Shown here in pieces: positions 52,066 through 60,208 of a DNA stretch of 64,000 nt. Position 1 is the first letter of the stretch. Each line of letters starts with the position of its first letter. The notes under the pieces were generated by a model that was given only the letters and a program-made list of their open reading frames with translations, did not search any database and was not told the origin of the DNA. The translations under genes and the position numbers were made by a program. The stretch comes from Oceanibaculum indicum P24 (lineage in GTDB: Bacteria > Pseudomonadota > Alphaproteobacteria > Oceanibaculales > Oceanibaculaceae), in the NCBI RefSeq assembly GCF_000299935.1, contig NZ_AMRL01000001.1, positions 310,001 through 374,000 on the forward strand. The letters are read 5' to 3'.

Positions 52066-52911
52066 ATGAAACTGATCCACCTGACCGATACCCACCTGGT
52101 GCGCGCGGGCGAGCTGCTCTACGGTCTCGACCCGAAGGCACGGCTGGATGCCTGCATCGCCGACATCAACCGCAACCATGGCGATGCCGACCTTGCCGTC
52201 ATCACCGGCGACCTGACACATTTCGGCGACCGCGAAGCCTTCCAGGCGCTGCGCCAGTCGCTGGACGCGCTGACCGTGCCGGTGCAGCTGATCGTCGGCA
52301 ACCACGATACCAACGACGGTTTCCGCGAATTCTTCCCCGACGTGCCGGTGGACGAGACCGGCGCCGTGCAGAGCGCGCGCGATACCGGGGCCGGGCGTCT
52401 GATCTTCCTGGACACCACAAAGACCGGAACCCATGCCGGCTGGTATGACGAGGTCCGGCTGGACTGGCTGGAGGCGCGCATCGCGGAGAGCGGCGATGCG
52501 CCCATCTTCCTGTTCATGCACCACCCGCCGCTGCTGCTGGGCGTGCCGGCGATGGACCGTATCGGGCTGATGCAGCGCGACCTGTTCAACGCGCGGATGA
52601 CGCCCTACCTGCCGCGCATCCGGCACGTCTTCTTCGGCCATGTGCACCGGCCGGTCTCCGGCTCCTGGCGCGGCGTGCCGTTCTCCACCCTGCGCGCCAT
52701 GAGCCACCAGGTCTGGCTGGATTTCAGCGAGGAGACCGAGGGCGTGCCCGGTAGTCACGAACCGCCGGCCTACGCCATCGTGCTGATCGAGCCGGAGCAG
52801 GTGGTCATCCATTTCCACGACTTCCTGGATGACAGCCGGAAATTCAACCTGCGCGACGTGGAATACGGCTTCTGGGACGAGCAGGAACGCCGCCTGTCTG
52901 CCGCGGAATAA
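52066..52911 (+). CDS. Metallophosphoesterase, GpdQ/CpdA-like phosphodiesterase
   Basis: 281-residue calcineurin-like enzyme of the class III cyclic-nucleotide/GpdQ type. Metal-ligand motifs are in order: TDTHL (residue 7), GDLTHFGD (about 50), GNHDTND (about 81), MHHPP (about 151) and GHVHRP (about 192). The start ELLYGLDPKARLDACIADIN closely resembles GpdQ, which hydrolyses glycerophosphodiesters, while CpdA acts on cAMP. Lying last in a Ugp-like importer operon, glycerophosphodiester hydrolysis after uptake is the better guess. No signal peptide, so cytoplasmic. Confidence 0.88.
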   Translation: MKLIHLTDTHLVRAGELLYGLDPKARLDACIADINRNHGDADLAVITGDLTHFGDREAFQALRQSLDALTVPVQLIVGNHDTNDGFREFFPDVPVDETGAVQSARDTGAGRLIFLDTTKTGTHAGWYDEVRLDWLEARIAESGDAPIFLFMHHPPLLLGVPAMDRIGLMQRDLFNARMTPYLPRIRHVFFGHVHRPVSGSWRGVPFSTLRAMSHQVWLDFSEETEGVPGSHEPPAYAIVLIEPEQVVIHFHDFLDDSRKFNLRDVEYGFWDEQERRLSAAE

Positions 52912-52933
52912 GAAAGGGGCGGGTCATTGCCGG

Positions 52934-53746
52934 TCAGCGCCGGCGATGGCCCGCCAGTTCCGCCAGCAGGATGACGAGGCAGCACAGCCCCATCAGGATC
53001 ACCGAGGCAGCGGCCGCCGCCGGAAAATCGGAGCCGGTCTCGGATATCTTGCTGTAGAGCACCAGCGGCAGGATGGCGACCTGTGTGCCGACCAGTGCCA
53101 GCGCGGTGCCATAGGCGCCGATGGCAACGGCGGCGACCACCGAATAGGTAGTCACAAGCGCCGGCAGGATCTGCGGCAGCATAACCTCCAGCACCGCGCG
53201 CAGCCGGCTGGCCCCTAGCGATTCCGCCGCCTGCATCTGCGCATAGTCGAAATTCGCCAGCACCGGCAGCATCAGCATGACGACGCGCGGGATCAGGTAA
53301 TAGGCATAGGCGAAGCCGAGGCCGGCGGGCGAGAAGATGAAGCCGCCGATAGTGGCGGGATCGCCGCCCAGCGCCGCCAGCGACAGGGTGACGACACCCG
53401 AGCGCCCGAACACCAGAATGAAGCCATAGGCTACGATGAGGCCGGAAAAGGTGAGCGGCAGCGAGATCGCCAGCAGCAGCGGCATGCGGCGGCTTTCCGG
53501 CAGGCTGACCAGATGGCGCGCGACCAGCGTACCGACGAGCAGCGAGAAGAGCGGCGCCAGCGTACCCAGCACCAGCGTACCGCGCAGCCCAGCCCAGAAG
53601 GCGGGATCGTCGAACACGCGCTGGTAGGCGGATATGCCTTCGGACGTGCTTTCCAGCACGACCACGCCCAGCGGCAGCAGGAAAAAGCAGAGGAAGAAGA
53701 CAGCGCCCGGCAGGGCGAACCCGCCGAGAAGCATTCTGGAACGCAT
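52934..53746 (-). CDS. ABC transporter permease (PotB/FbpB-like)
   Basis: 270-residue permease with six hydrophobic segments, starting MRSRMLLGGFALPGAVFFLC; the EAA loop is AAESLGASRLRAVLEVMLP. It is the last gene of the importer operon 56709-52934. It is similar to the permease at 1170-1994 in layout (TFSGLIVAYGFILVFGRSG versus SFPGVVVGFLVIML), in line with the SBP paralogy. It pairs with the permease at 55939-56709. Confidence 0.9.
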   Translation of the reverse strand: MRSRMLLGGFALPGAVFFLCFFLLPLGVVVLESTSEGISAYQRVFDDPAFWAGLRGTLVLGTLAPLFSLLVGTLVARHLVSLPESRRMPLLLAISLPLTFSGLIVAYGFILVFGRSGVVTLSLAALGGDPATIGGFIFSPAGLGFAYAYYLIPRVVMLMLPVLANFDYAQMQAAESLGASRLRAVLEVMLPQILPALVTTYSVVAAVAIGAYGTALALVGTQVAILPLVLYSKISETGSDFPAAAAASVILMGLCCLVILLAELAGHRRR

Positions 53747-53782
53747 GTCTTCTTCCTCTCAAGGTCACTCAGGAAACGCTAC

Positions 53783-54871
53783 TTATTGACCCAGCACGGC
53801 CTTGGCCCAGGCAGCGTCCACCTCGGCCTTCTTGGCCTTGGCCTTGGCGACATCCACCGGCTTCAGCTGCGGGGCAGCCGGCAGCTGGGCGGCAACCGAG
53901 TCGGGCAGCTTCACGCCCGGCACGGACGGCCGCACATAGCCTTCTGCGAAGGTGGCCTGGCCGGTCTCGGTCATGATGTAGTTCAGCCACAGCTTGCCGG
54001 CGTTCGGGTTCGGGCCGTCCTTCACCAGGCTGATGGCGTAGGGGGCAGCGGCCGAGGCCTCCTTCGGCATGACGACCGCGACATCGTCGCCCATACCGTC
54101 CTTGTACTTGGCCTTCAGCCCGTCATTCTCGTAGCCGATCCAGATCGGAATCTCGCCCTTCAGGAACTGTGCGTAAGGTGTGGTGCCGACAGTGCGCAGC
54201 ACAGTTCCAGCCTTGTGCAGCTTCGCCAGATAGTCGATGCCGGGGGCCACATCATCCATGCTGCCGCCATTGGCGAAGGCGGCGCCGAACACCACCACCT
54301 GGCCCTGGCCGGTGGAGCGCGGGTCGAGATAGACGACCGAATTCTTGTATTCCGGCTTCATCAGGTCGGCCCAGGATTGCGGCACATTCTTCACCAGCTT
54401 GGTGTTCACCAGGAAGGCGATGTTCAGCGTGTGGATGGTGAACCACTGGCCCGACGGATGGCGGAAGGCTTCCGGCAGCTTGTCGAAATTCACCGGCTTG
54501 AAATCGGCGACCACGCCCTTCTCCGCAGCATCCAGGGCGGAACCAGCGAAGTAATAGGCGGTGTCGGCCTGCGGCCGGTTGCGCGCCTTCTCCAACGCCA
54601 CCACGGTGGCCGCCGAGCCGAGATCGTTATAGACCATCTCGACGCCCGGATAGCGCTGCTTGAAAGCCTTGAACTGCGCGGCCCAGTTGGCCCAGGTCGG
54701 GCCGGTGTCGAAGGACACGACCAGCCCTTCCTTCTGCGCGGCCTCATACAGCGCCTTTTCGCCCTGATAGAGTTCCGGCCCGTCGAACGCGCTGGCGGCG
54801 GAGGACAGGGCGGCAAGGGGGACGGCGAGGCTGACGGCAAGCGCCGCGCCCCGGAACCAGGTCTTCATCAT
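53783..54871 (-). CDS. Periplasmic substrate-binding protein, paralogue of 2068-3090
   Basis: 362-residue SBP with signal peptide (MMKTWFRGAALAVSLAVPLA, cleavage near ASA-F). It contains GQWFTIHTLNIAFLVN and a WADLMKPEYKNSVVYLDP stretch that correspond to GNWFTIHSGTLGLMVN and WKDLLKPDYKGMVGYLDP in the first SBP, so the two transport systems share ancestry. The C-terminus has a Lys/Ala-rich helix (VDVAKAKAKKAEVDAAW). Its ATG overlaps the ATPase stop. Iron, polyamine or 2-aminoethylphosphonate type substrate; not resolved. Confidence 0.92.
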   Translation of the reverse strand: MMKTWFRGAALAVSLAVPLAALSSAASAFDGPELYQGEKALYEAAQKEGLVVSFDTGPTWANWAAQFKAFKQRYPGVEMVYNDLGSAATVVALEKARNRPQADTAYYFAGSALDAAEKGVVADFKPVNFDKLPEAFRHPSGQWFTIHTLNIAFLVNTKLVKNVPQSWADLMKPEYKNSVVYLDPRSTGQGQVVVFGAAFANGGSMDDVAPGIDYLAKLHKAGTVLRTVGTTPYAQFLKGEIPIWIGYENDGLKAKYKDGMGDDVAVVMPKEASAAAPYAISLVKDGPNPNAGKLWLNYIMTETGQATFAEGYVRPSVPGVKLPDSVAAQLPAAPQLKPVDVAKAKAKKAEVDAAWAKAVLGQ

Positions 54872-55929
54872 GTCGAACCTCTTGCGGTTGGGGTATCGGG
54901 AGGCAGGAGCCGGATAGCCTCCGGCGGGATCGAGACGCGGGAGAAGGCGCCCCGAAACGCGGTTTCGCCGAGGATCGCGCCGGCAGGCGTCGCGAAATCG
55001 TAGCGGCGGATGGAGCCCAGGAAGCGGTCGCGGCCAACCTGGCCGGAAAACAGGTTGGGCAGGTCAGAAGCAGCTTCACCCTCCGGCAGCGGCCTGACCG
55101 CCTCCGGCCGGGCCAGCACGGTAATGTCGGCCCCCGGCACATGGCCGGCGGTATCGCAGGCCAGCACCCCCAGCGTGGTCTCCACGCTGCGCGCATCGCG
55201 CACCCTGCCCGGCCACAGATTGGCGAGGCCGACAAAGGCCGCGACCCGGGCGTCGGCGGGCTGGTCGTACAGCGTGCGCGGACTGGCGACCTGCAGCAGC
55301 CTGCCGTCCATCATCACCGCCACGCGGTCGGCGATGGACAGGGCCTCTTCCTGATCGTGGGTGACATGCAGCGTGGCGACACCGGCCAGCTGCTGCACGC
55401 GGCGAATCTCGTCGCGCATCTCCGCGCGCAGCGCCGCATCCAGCGCCGACAGCGGCTCGTCCAGCAAAAGGCCGCTTGGCTGGAACACCAGCGCGCGGGC
55501 CAGCGCCACACGCTGCTGCTGGCCACCGGACAGGGAGGCGACCTGGCGATCCTCGAAGCCGGCAAGACCGACCGCCGCCAGCCCTTCCGCCGCCCGGCGC
55601 AGCCGCTCCACGCGTCCCACACTCCGGATTTTCAGCGGATAGGCGACATTCTCGGCCACGCTCATATGCGGGAACAGCGCGTAATTCTGGAACACGATGC
55701 CGAGATTGCGCCGGTTCGCCGGCACCGCGGCCATGTCGGCACCCCCGACCTCTATCCGGCCCGACTCCGGCGCGAGAAACCCGGCGATAAGCTTCAGCAG
55801 CGTGCTCTTGCCCGATCCGGACGGGCCGATGACCGCCAGCAGCTCGCCATCCGCAACCTGCAGATCGATGCCGGTAACCCCCGCCCCGCCGGCATAGCGA
55901 TAGCTGACCTGATCGAGTGTCAGTGCCAT
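54868..55929 (-). CDS. ABC ATPase (PotA/FbpC-like)
   Basis: 353-residue ATPase: Walker A GPSGSGKSTLLKLIAG, Q-loop FQNYALFPHMSVAENVAYPL, signature SLSGGQQQRVALARAL, Walker B GLLLDEPLSALDAAL, switch VTHDQEEAL, and a C-terminal TOBE-like region (LFSGQVGRDRFLGSIRRY). The gene order permease-ATPase-SBP-permease is unusual compared with cluster 1. It begins 9 bases after the first permease. Confidence 0.93.
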   Translation of the reverse strand: MALTLDQVSYRYAGGAGVTGIDLQVADGELLAVIGPSGSGKSTLLKLIAGFLAPESGRIEVGGADMAAVPANRRNLGIVFQNYALFPHMSVAENVAYPLKIRSVGRVERLRRAAEGLAAVGLAGFEDRQVASLSGGQQQRVALARALVFQPSGLLLDEPLSALDAALRAEMRDEIRRVQQLAGVATLHVTHDQEEALSIADRVAVMMDGRLLQVASPRTLYDQPADARVAAFVGLANLWPGRVRDARSVETTLGVLACDTAGHVPGADITVLARPEAVRPLPEGEAASDLPNLFSGQVGRDRFLGSIRRYDFATPAGAILGETAFRGAFSRVSIPPEAIRLLPPDTPTARGST

Positions 55930-55938
55930 ATCCGCCTC

Positions 55939-56709
55939 CTAACCGGCACGGCCGAGGCGGGCGCTGGCACCGCTGGCCGCCGAGGCAAGTGCGGCGAGCA
56001 GCAGTAGCACGACGGTGGCCGCGCAGGCGAAGCCGGTCGCGCCATAGAAGGCCTGCAGCAGCACGATGGGATAGGTGCGGTCCAGGAAGCCTGCCACCAG
56101 GTTGGAAAGCTGGAACTCCCCCACCGACAGCGCCGCCACCACGATCAGCCCGGACAGCAGGCTGTGCCGCAGCGACGGCAGCACGATGTCGAAGAAACGC
56201 TGCGCGAAGGAGGCGCCGAGGCTCATCGCCGCCAGCTCGCGCGCGTCCAGGTCCATATGCGCCATGTCGGCGACCAGCGTGTTCAGCAGGTAAGGCAGGG
56301 TCAGCACGACATGGCCGGCAATCAGCAGCCAGATGCTGCCGAGCCAGGGCAGCGTGTCGCTGGAAAAGACGAGGATGAATCCGAAGGCCAGCACCAGCTC
56401 CGGCACCACGATGGGCATCAGCGACACCAGCCGCACGGCGAGACCGATGCCGCGCTGCCGGGCGGCGTGCAGCGTATAGGCCAGCGGCACGCCGATCAGC
56501 GCGTTGATGACACAGACCGCCAGCACCACCTTCAGGCTGGTCACGAAGGCGCGGCGGAAGCTGGGGTCGTTATAGACCTCCTCGTACCAGCGCGTCGTCA
56601 GCCCGGTCGGGAACAGCGTGTTGGTCCAGCTCTCGCCGAAGGAACCGACCGCCAGCATGGCAATCGGGGCGGCGAGATACAGGAGATAGAGCGCGGTGAC
56701 GATCCGCAT
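55939..56709 (-). CDS. ABC transporter permease (PotC/FbpB-like)
   Basis: 256-residue permease and first gene of the operon. It begins MRIVTALYLLYLAAPIAML and has EAA loop ARELAAMSLGASFAQRFFDI, similar to the permease at 374-1165 ([19 protein letters not shown]), again indicating paralogous importers. The 154-base upstream spacer contains TTCGACCGAA (56780-56789), a possible DeoR/GlpR-like TTCG..CGAA site. Confidence 0.9.
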   Translation of the reverse strand: MRIVTALYLLYLAAPIAMLAVGSFGESWTNTLFPTGLTTRWYEEVYNDPSFRRAFVTSLKVVLAVCVINALIGVPLAYTLHAARQRGIGLAVRLVSLMPIVVPELVLAFGFILVFSSDTLPWLGSIWLLIAGHVVLTLPYLLNTLVADMAHMDLDARELAAMSLGASFAQRFFDIVLPSLRHSLLSGLIVVAALSVGEFQLSNLVAGFLDRTYPIVLLQAFYGATGFACAATVVLLLLAALASAASGASARLGRAG

Positions 56710-56863
56710 CTGCGATGCCTCTCTGGCCTCCTGGAAGCCCTGGCACCAGGCCAGGCAGGCTGCCCGTTAACGGTCAATATTCGACCGAAAACTTACATAA
56801 CAGATGTTTGGTGATCGTTTTATGACACTGCGCTTGCGGGTTTGCGTCAGTGCCGATGGCGGC

Positions 56864-57499
56864 TCAGCGGTCGATCCGCAGCAGCCGCGCGCAGGCGCGA
56901 TCCAGCGCCTCCTCCACACTGACGCAGGCGACAGCACCGGGGACCGAGGGGGCATCGCCCAGGGTCAGCACCAGCCGGTCGAAATGCAGCCCATAGGCCA
57001 TCTCGGACAGGGTGCCATAGCCGCCGCCGACCGCGATCAGCACCTCGGCGGCGCGGGCAATGATGGCGTTGCGGGCCGGGCCGATACCGGTGGCCAGCGG
57101 GATGGCGACATAGGGGTTGGCCGCACTCCATTCCTCGTCCGGCACCAGGCCGATAGGCAGGCCGCCAGCTTCCAGGCAGCCCTTGCAGACCGCCTCCATA
57201 ACGCCATTCTTGCCGCCGCACAGCAGTTGCAGCCCCAGCGTGCCGATGCCCTTGCCCAGCGCCTCCGCAATGACCGCCTCTTCCGGCTTCGCATCGCGCG
57301 GGCCGATCACCGCGACCGGGGCGCGGCGCATCAGCCCGGCCTGGGCCAGCCGGGCAACCGCCTCGCACGGGGCGATGGCTGTCGCGTCCGCCGGCTGGTC
57401 CGCCGCTTCCGCCGTCCAGCGCAGGGCCCAGGCATCGAAGCGGCCGGCGGTACCGAACAGGGCATTGGCGGACTCGCTGTAGAAGAGGGAAATCGGCAC
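56864..57499 (-). CDS. LOG/TIGR00725-type nucleotide-binding-fold protein
   Basis: 211-residue Rossmann-fold SLOG-family protein with GPRDAKPEEAVIAEALG, GGKNGVMEAVCKGCLEAGG and the signature AVGGGYGTLSEMAYG. Relatives include lysine-decarboxylase-like LOG phosphoribohydrolases and the TIGR00725 group. The N-terminal 60 residues (VPISLFYSESANALFGTAGR) are extra. A GTG at 57499 with GGAG about 9 bases upstream is preferred; the frame to 57631 would overlap the DeoR start. Function unproven; nucleotide binding is likely. Confidence 0.82.
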   Translation of the reverse strand: MPISLFYSESANALFGTAGRFDAWALRWTAEAADQPADATAIAPCEAVARLAQAGLMRRAPVAVIGPRDAKPEEAVIAEALGKGIGTLGLQLLCGGKNGVMEAVCKGCLEAGGLPIGLVPDEEWSAANPYVAIPLATGIGPARNAIIARAAEVLIAVGGGYGTLSEMAYGLHFDRLVLTLGDAPSVPGAVACVSVEEALDRACARLLRIDR

Positions 57500-57552
57500 G
57501 TCAGTCTCCGGTGGCTGGTTCGCTCGGTTGCGAAGGAATGTAAAATTATGTA

Positions 57553-57574
57553 AGGAATATTCCAATATATTCCT
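57553..57574. promoter_or_regulatory. Inverted repeat AGGAATAT-N6-ATATTCCT
   Basis: Perfect 8-bp arms at 57553-57560 and 57567-57574, with a smaller palindrome GGAATATTCC inside, in the AT-rich divergent spacer between the LOG gene and the DeoR gene. A possible operator for the DeoR protein controlling both directions. Confidence 0.5.
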
Positions 57575-57629
57575 AATACCCCGGAAACTTTCGACCCAGC
57601 TTCCGACAGATCGCCGATAGGGAGATGCC

Positions 57630-58466
57630 ATGCCGCTAACGGGCCAGAGCCTGATCCTGCCTTCCCCGGGAAGTGCTCCGAGCGGCGATGCCGATAGTGT
57701 CGGCGGGACCGCCGCACGGCAGAAGGCGATCCTGGAGATCGTCGGGCAGAGCGGCTACGCCACCATCGAGAGCCTGGCCGCGCATTTCGGCGTTTCCGCC
57801 CAGACCATCCGGCGGGACATCATCGCGCTGGACGAACAGAAGCTGCTGCAGCGCTTCCGCGGCGGGGCGGGGGCGCGGGAAAACACGGTGCGGCTCGGCT
57901 ATACCGAGAAGCGCGCGCGCAACCAGGAGGGCAAGGCCGCCATCGGCCGGATTGCCGCGGCGCATATCGGCAATGGCGACAGCCTGTTCCTGGATGTCGG
58001 CACGACGGTGGAGGCGGTGGCGCTGGCAATCACCGGCCTGTCCGGCCTGCGCGTGGTGACCACCAGCCTGGCCAGCGCGATGATCCTGGCAGAATGCCCC
58101 GAGATCGAAGTGGTGGTGACCGGCGGCACGGTGCGCGGCGCGGATGGCTCGCTGATCGGTGCCACCACCGTCGAGGCCATCCGGCAGTTCCGCTTCGACC
58201 ATGCTGTGCTGGGTTTCTCCGGCATCGATGATGATGGCGCGCCGATGGATTTCGACCTCGCCAAGATCGCCGTGAAGCGCGCGGCGCTGGAACGGGCGCG
58301 GCACTGCATCCTGGTCGGCGATCACAGCAAATTCGCACGGCCTGCCTTGGCCCGCATCTGCGAGCCGGCGGAAGTCGGGCTGCTGATCACCGACCGTCCG
58401 GTCGAACCGGCGATGCTGGAGACGCTGCACAAGGCGGGCGTGACGACGGAATTCGCAGCGACATAG
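57630..58466 (+). CDS. DeoR/GlpR-family transcriptional regulator
   Basis: 278-residue DeoR protein. A 28-residue N-terminal extension precedes the HTH at about 30-82 (TIESLAAHFGVSAQTIRRDI, then LDEQKLLQRFRGG). The C-terminal sugar-phosphate sensor domain has LFLDVGTTVEAVA, VVTTSLASAM and VVTGGTVRGADGSLIG. Such repressors respond to phosphorylated sugars or glycerol-3-phosphate. It is divergent from the LOG gene; TTCG..CGAA-like and AT-rich palindromes nearby are candidate targets. Confidence 0.93.
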   Translation: MPLTGQSLILPSPGSAPSGDADSVGGTAARQKAILEIVGQSGYATIESLAAHFGVSAQTIRRDIIALDEQKLLQRFRGGAGARENTVRLGYTEKRARNQEGKAAIGRIAAAHIGNGDSLFLDVGTTVEAVALAITGLSGLRVVTTSLASAMILAECPEIEVVVTGGTVRGADGSLIGATTVEAIRQFRFDHAVLGFSGIDDDGAPMDFDLAKIAVKRAALERARHCILVGDHSKFARPALARICEPAEVGLLITDRPVEPAMLETLHKAGVTTEFAAT

Positions 58467-58613
58467 GTGCGGCGGAAAACAGCTTCAGCGAGCGCGGATC
58501 GATTGCAGCGGAGCCCGCAGCGAATCACCGGCAACATTAGTGACTGGCACCACCCCGCTACGGATCGGGGCGTGTCAGCCCCAGGCTCATCGGCACCTCA
58601 GCCGGCTCTCCCC

Positions 58614-58898
58614 TTACGCTCCCGGATAATCCGGTTGCATCGCTGGAGCAGCCTGCCTGAAGGCCTCGAGTGTGCGGCACTCGGCATCGACCGCCAGAAG
58701 ACAGGGATAGGGCGACAATTCACAGTTAAGCCGCCGCGCATTGTCCATCTGCGGAACCAGGCAGGCATCCGCGAGGCCCGCCACTGAACAGAGCGGGTAG
58801 CCGAATCCGGTAAGCGTGTGCGCAAAATCAGCTCCGGGACAATTGCCTGAAACACAATTGCCCAAACTGGTACCCAGAACGGCCAGGGTCTTATGCAT
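58614..58898 (-). CDS. Small Cys-rich protein of sox operon (94 aa)
   Basis: 94-residue protein starting MHKTLAVLGTSLGN, with seven Cys including NCVSGNC, LCSVAGLADAC, NCELSPYPC and AEC. The ATG at 58898 has an excellent GGAGGG Shine-Dalgarno 9 bases upstream, and the gene starts 27 bases after the FCSD stop, so it belongs to the sox operon. No heme CxxCH motif, clear signal peptide or known family is apparent. Cys-pair spacing could hold a metal or carry sulfane sulfur. The third codon position is less GC-biased than in neighbours. Confidence 0.6.
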   Translation of the reverse strand: MHKTLAVLGTSLGNCVSGNCPGADFAHTLTGFGYPLCSVAGLADACLVPQMDNARRLNCELSPYPCLLAVDAECRTLEAFRQAAPAMQPDYPGA

Positions 58899-58925
58899 AG
58901 GGTATGACCCTCCAATTACCAACCG

Positions 58926-60197
58926 CTAACCGAACAGCTCCAACGTCAGACCGGCATACCAGCCGGCGGAATCCTCGTAATTTGCGCGGCGTGTCGCGGC
59001 ATCGTCATCGAGGGTGGAGATATCGCTGACGGTCTGTTCGATCCTGTCCGGTCCCGGTTGGTACTCGCCGCCGACGAAGACGCTGTCATCCGGGCCGATC
59101 AGGCTCCAGCAGCGGTTGCGGTAGGCAGCGGCCGGCGCGCCGGCCTCCAGCAGGTCCCGGGCGATCACCGCCGCCACCATCTGCGCCTGGCTGTTGGCGG
59201 CGAAAGCCGATTTCGGCATGTCGCCGGCAATCGCCGAATCGCCCAGCACGAACACTGCCGGATCGGCGCGCGACTGCATGGTCCGCGGATCGACCGGGCA
59301 ATAGAGGCTGGCATCCGTCAGGCCCGCCTCAATGGCGAGGCGGCCGGCGGTCTGGCGCGGGATGACATTGACGAGATCGGCATTCCGGTAGGTCTCGAAC
59401 CCGGTCTCGACCGTCATGGAGGACGGATCGACGTTGCCGATGCCGGCATGAATGGCCGGCGGCATCCATTCGATCATGCCGGGATAATATTTCTCCCAAC
59501 CCTGCTGGAACAGCGGCTGCTTGGAGAATCTGTCCTTCGGATCGAGGATCACGATGCGCGCCCGGGTACGCCCGGTCGAGGTCAGCGCATGCGCCATCAT
59601 CGACACCCGTTCATAGGGGCCAGGCGGACAGCGGTAGGGGTTCGGTGGAGCGATCACAACAATCAGGCCGCCATCTGGCACGGCGTCGATCTGGCGCTTC
59701 AGAAGCTCGGTCTGCTGGCCGGCCTTCCAGCCATGTGGCATGCGTTCCTCGGCCTCGCGCGACCAGCCGGGCACCGAGGCATAGTCCAGATCGATCCCCG
59801 GCGACAGGACCAGCCGGTCATAGGGCAGAACGGCTCCGCCGGCGAGCGTCACCTGCCGGCGCTCCCAGTCGACGGCGCGTGCCGCATCCCTGGCCAATGT
59901 CACGCCGGGCAGTTTCGCAATCGCCGCATAATCGTGGCGCAACGCCTCCATCGGCAGGAACCCGCCAAGAAACAGGTTGGAATAGAAGCAGCTGGTATAG
60001 ACCGCCTGCGGTTCGACCAGCGTGATGTCGAGCGCACCATTCGCCAGTCCTGCCAATCGCCGCAGGACCGACGCCCCACCTGCGCCGCCACCAACGATCA
60101 CTACCTTCGGACGCGCCTGTCCGATGACCGGCATGGAGAAGCGACCCGTGGCAGGCAGGCCCGCCGCCCCGGCAAGGAAATGCCGTCGTGTCAGCAT
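58926..60197 (-). CDS. soxF: FCSD-type flavoprotein (SoxF/FccB sulfide dehydrogenase)
   Basis: 423-residue flavoprotein. A twin-Arg signal (MLTRRHFLAGAAGL) exports it folded; the FAD-binding motif VVIVGGGAGGASVLRRL is at about 30. A redox Cys pair is present (VYTSCFYSN and SLYCPVDPRT), as is the C-terminal FCSD domain (NYEDSAGWYAGLTLELFG). It oxidises sulfide to sulfur and normally hands electrons to a cytochrome c (FccA/SoxE); no such partner gene follows here. The ATG at 60197 lies 11 bases after soxA. The frame to 60371 is rejected because it overlaps soxA. Confidence 0.92.
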   Translation of the reverse strand: MLTRRHFLAGAAGLPATGRFSMPVIGQARPKVVIVGGGAGGASVLRRLAGLANGALDITLVEPQAVYTSCFYSNLFLGGFLPMEALRHDYAAIAKLPGVTLARDAARAVDWERRQVTLAGGAVLPYDRLVLSPGIDLDYASVPGWSREAEERMPHGWKAGQQTELLKRQIDAVPDGGLIVVIAPPNPYRCPPGPYERVSMMAHALTSTGRTRARIVILDPKDRFSKQPLFQQGWEKYYPGMIEWMPPAIHAGIGNVDPSSMTVETGFETYRNADLVNVIPRQTAGRLAIEAGLTDASLYCPVDPRTMQSRADPAVFVLGDSAIAGDMPKSAFAANSQAQMVAAVIARDLLEAGAPAAAYRNRCWSLIGPDDSVFVGGEYQPGPDRIEQTVSDISTLDDDAATRRANYEDSAGWYAGLTLELFG

Positions 60198-60208
60198 GGG
60201 ACCCTCTC

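Noticed and set aside
58467-58787. 106-codon plus-strand frame after the DeoR gene
   Set aside because: No ribosome site, shadow-like composition, and it overlaps the better supported minus-strand Cys-rich gene.
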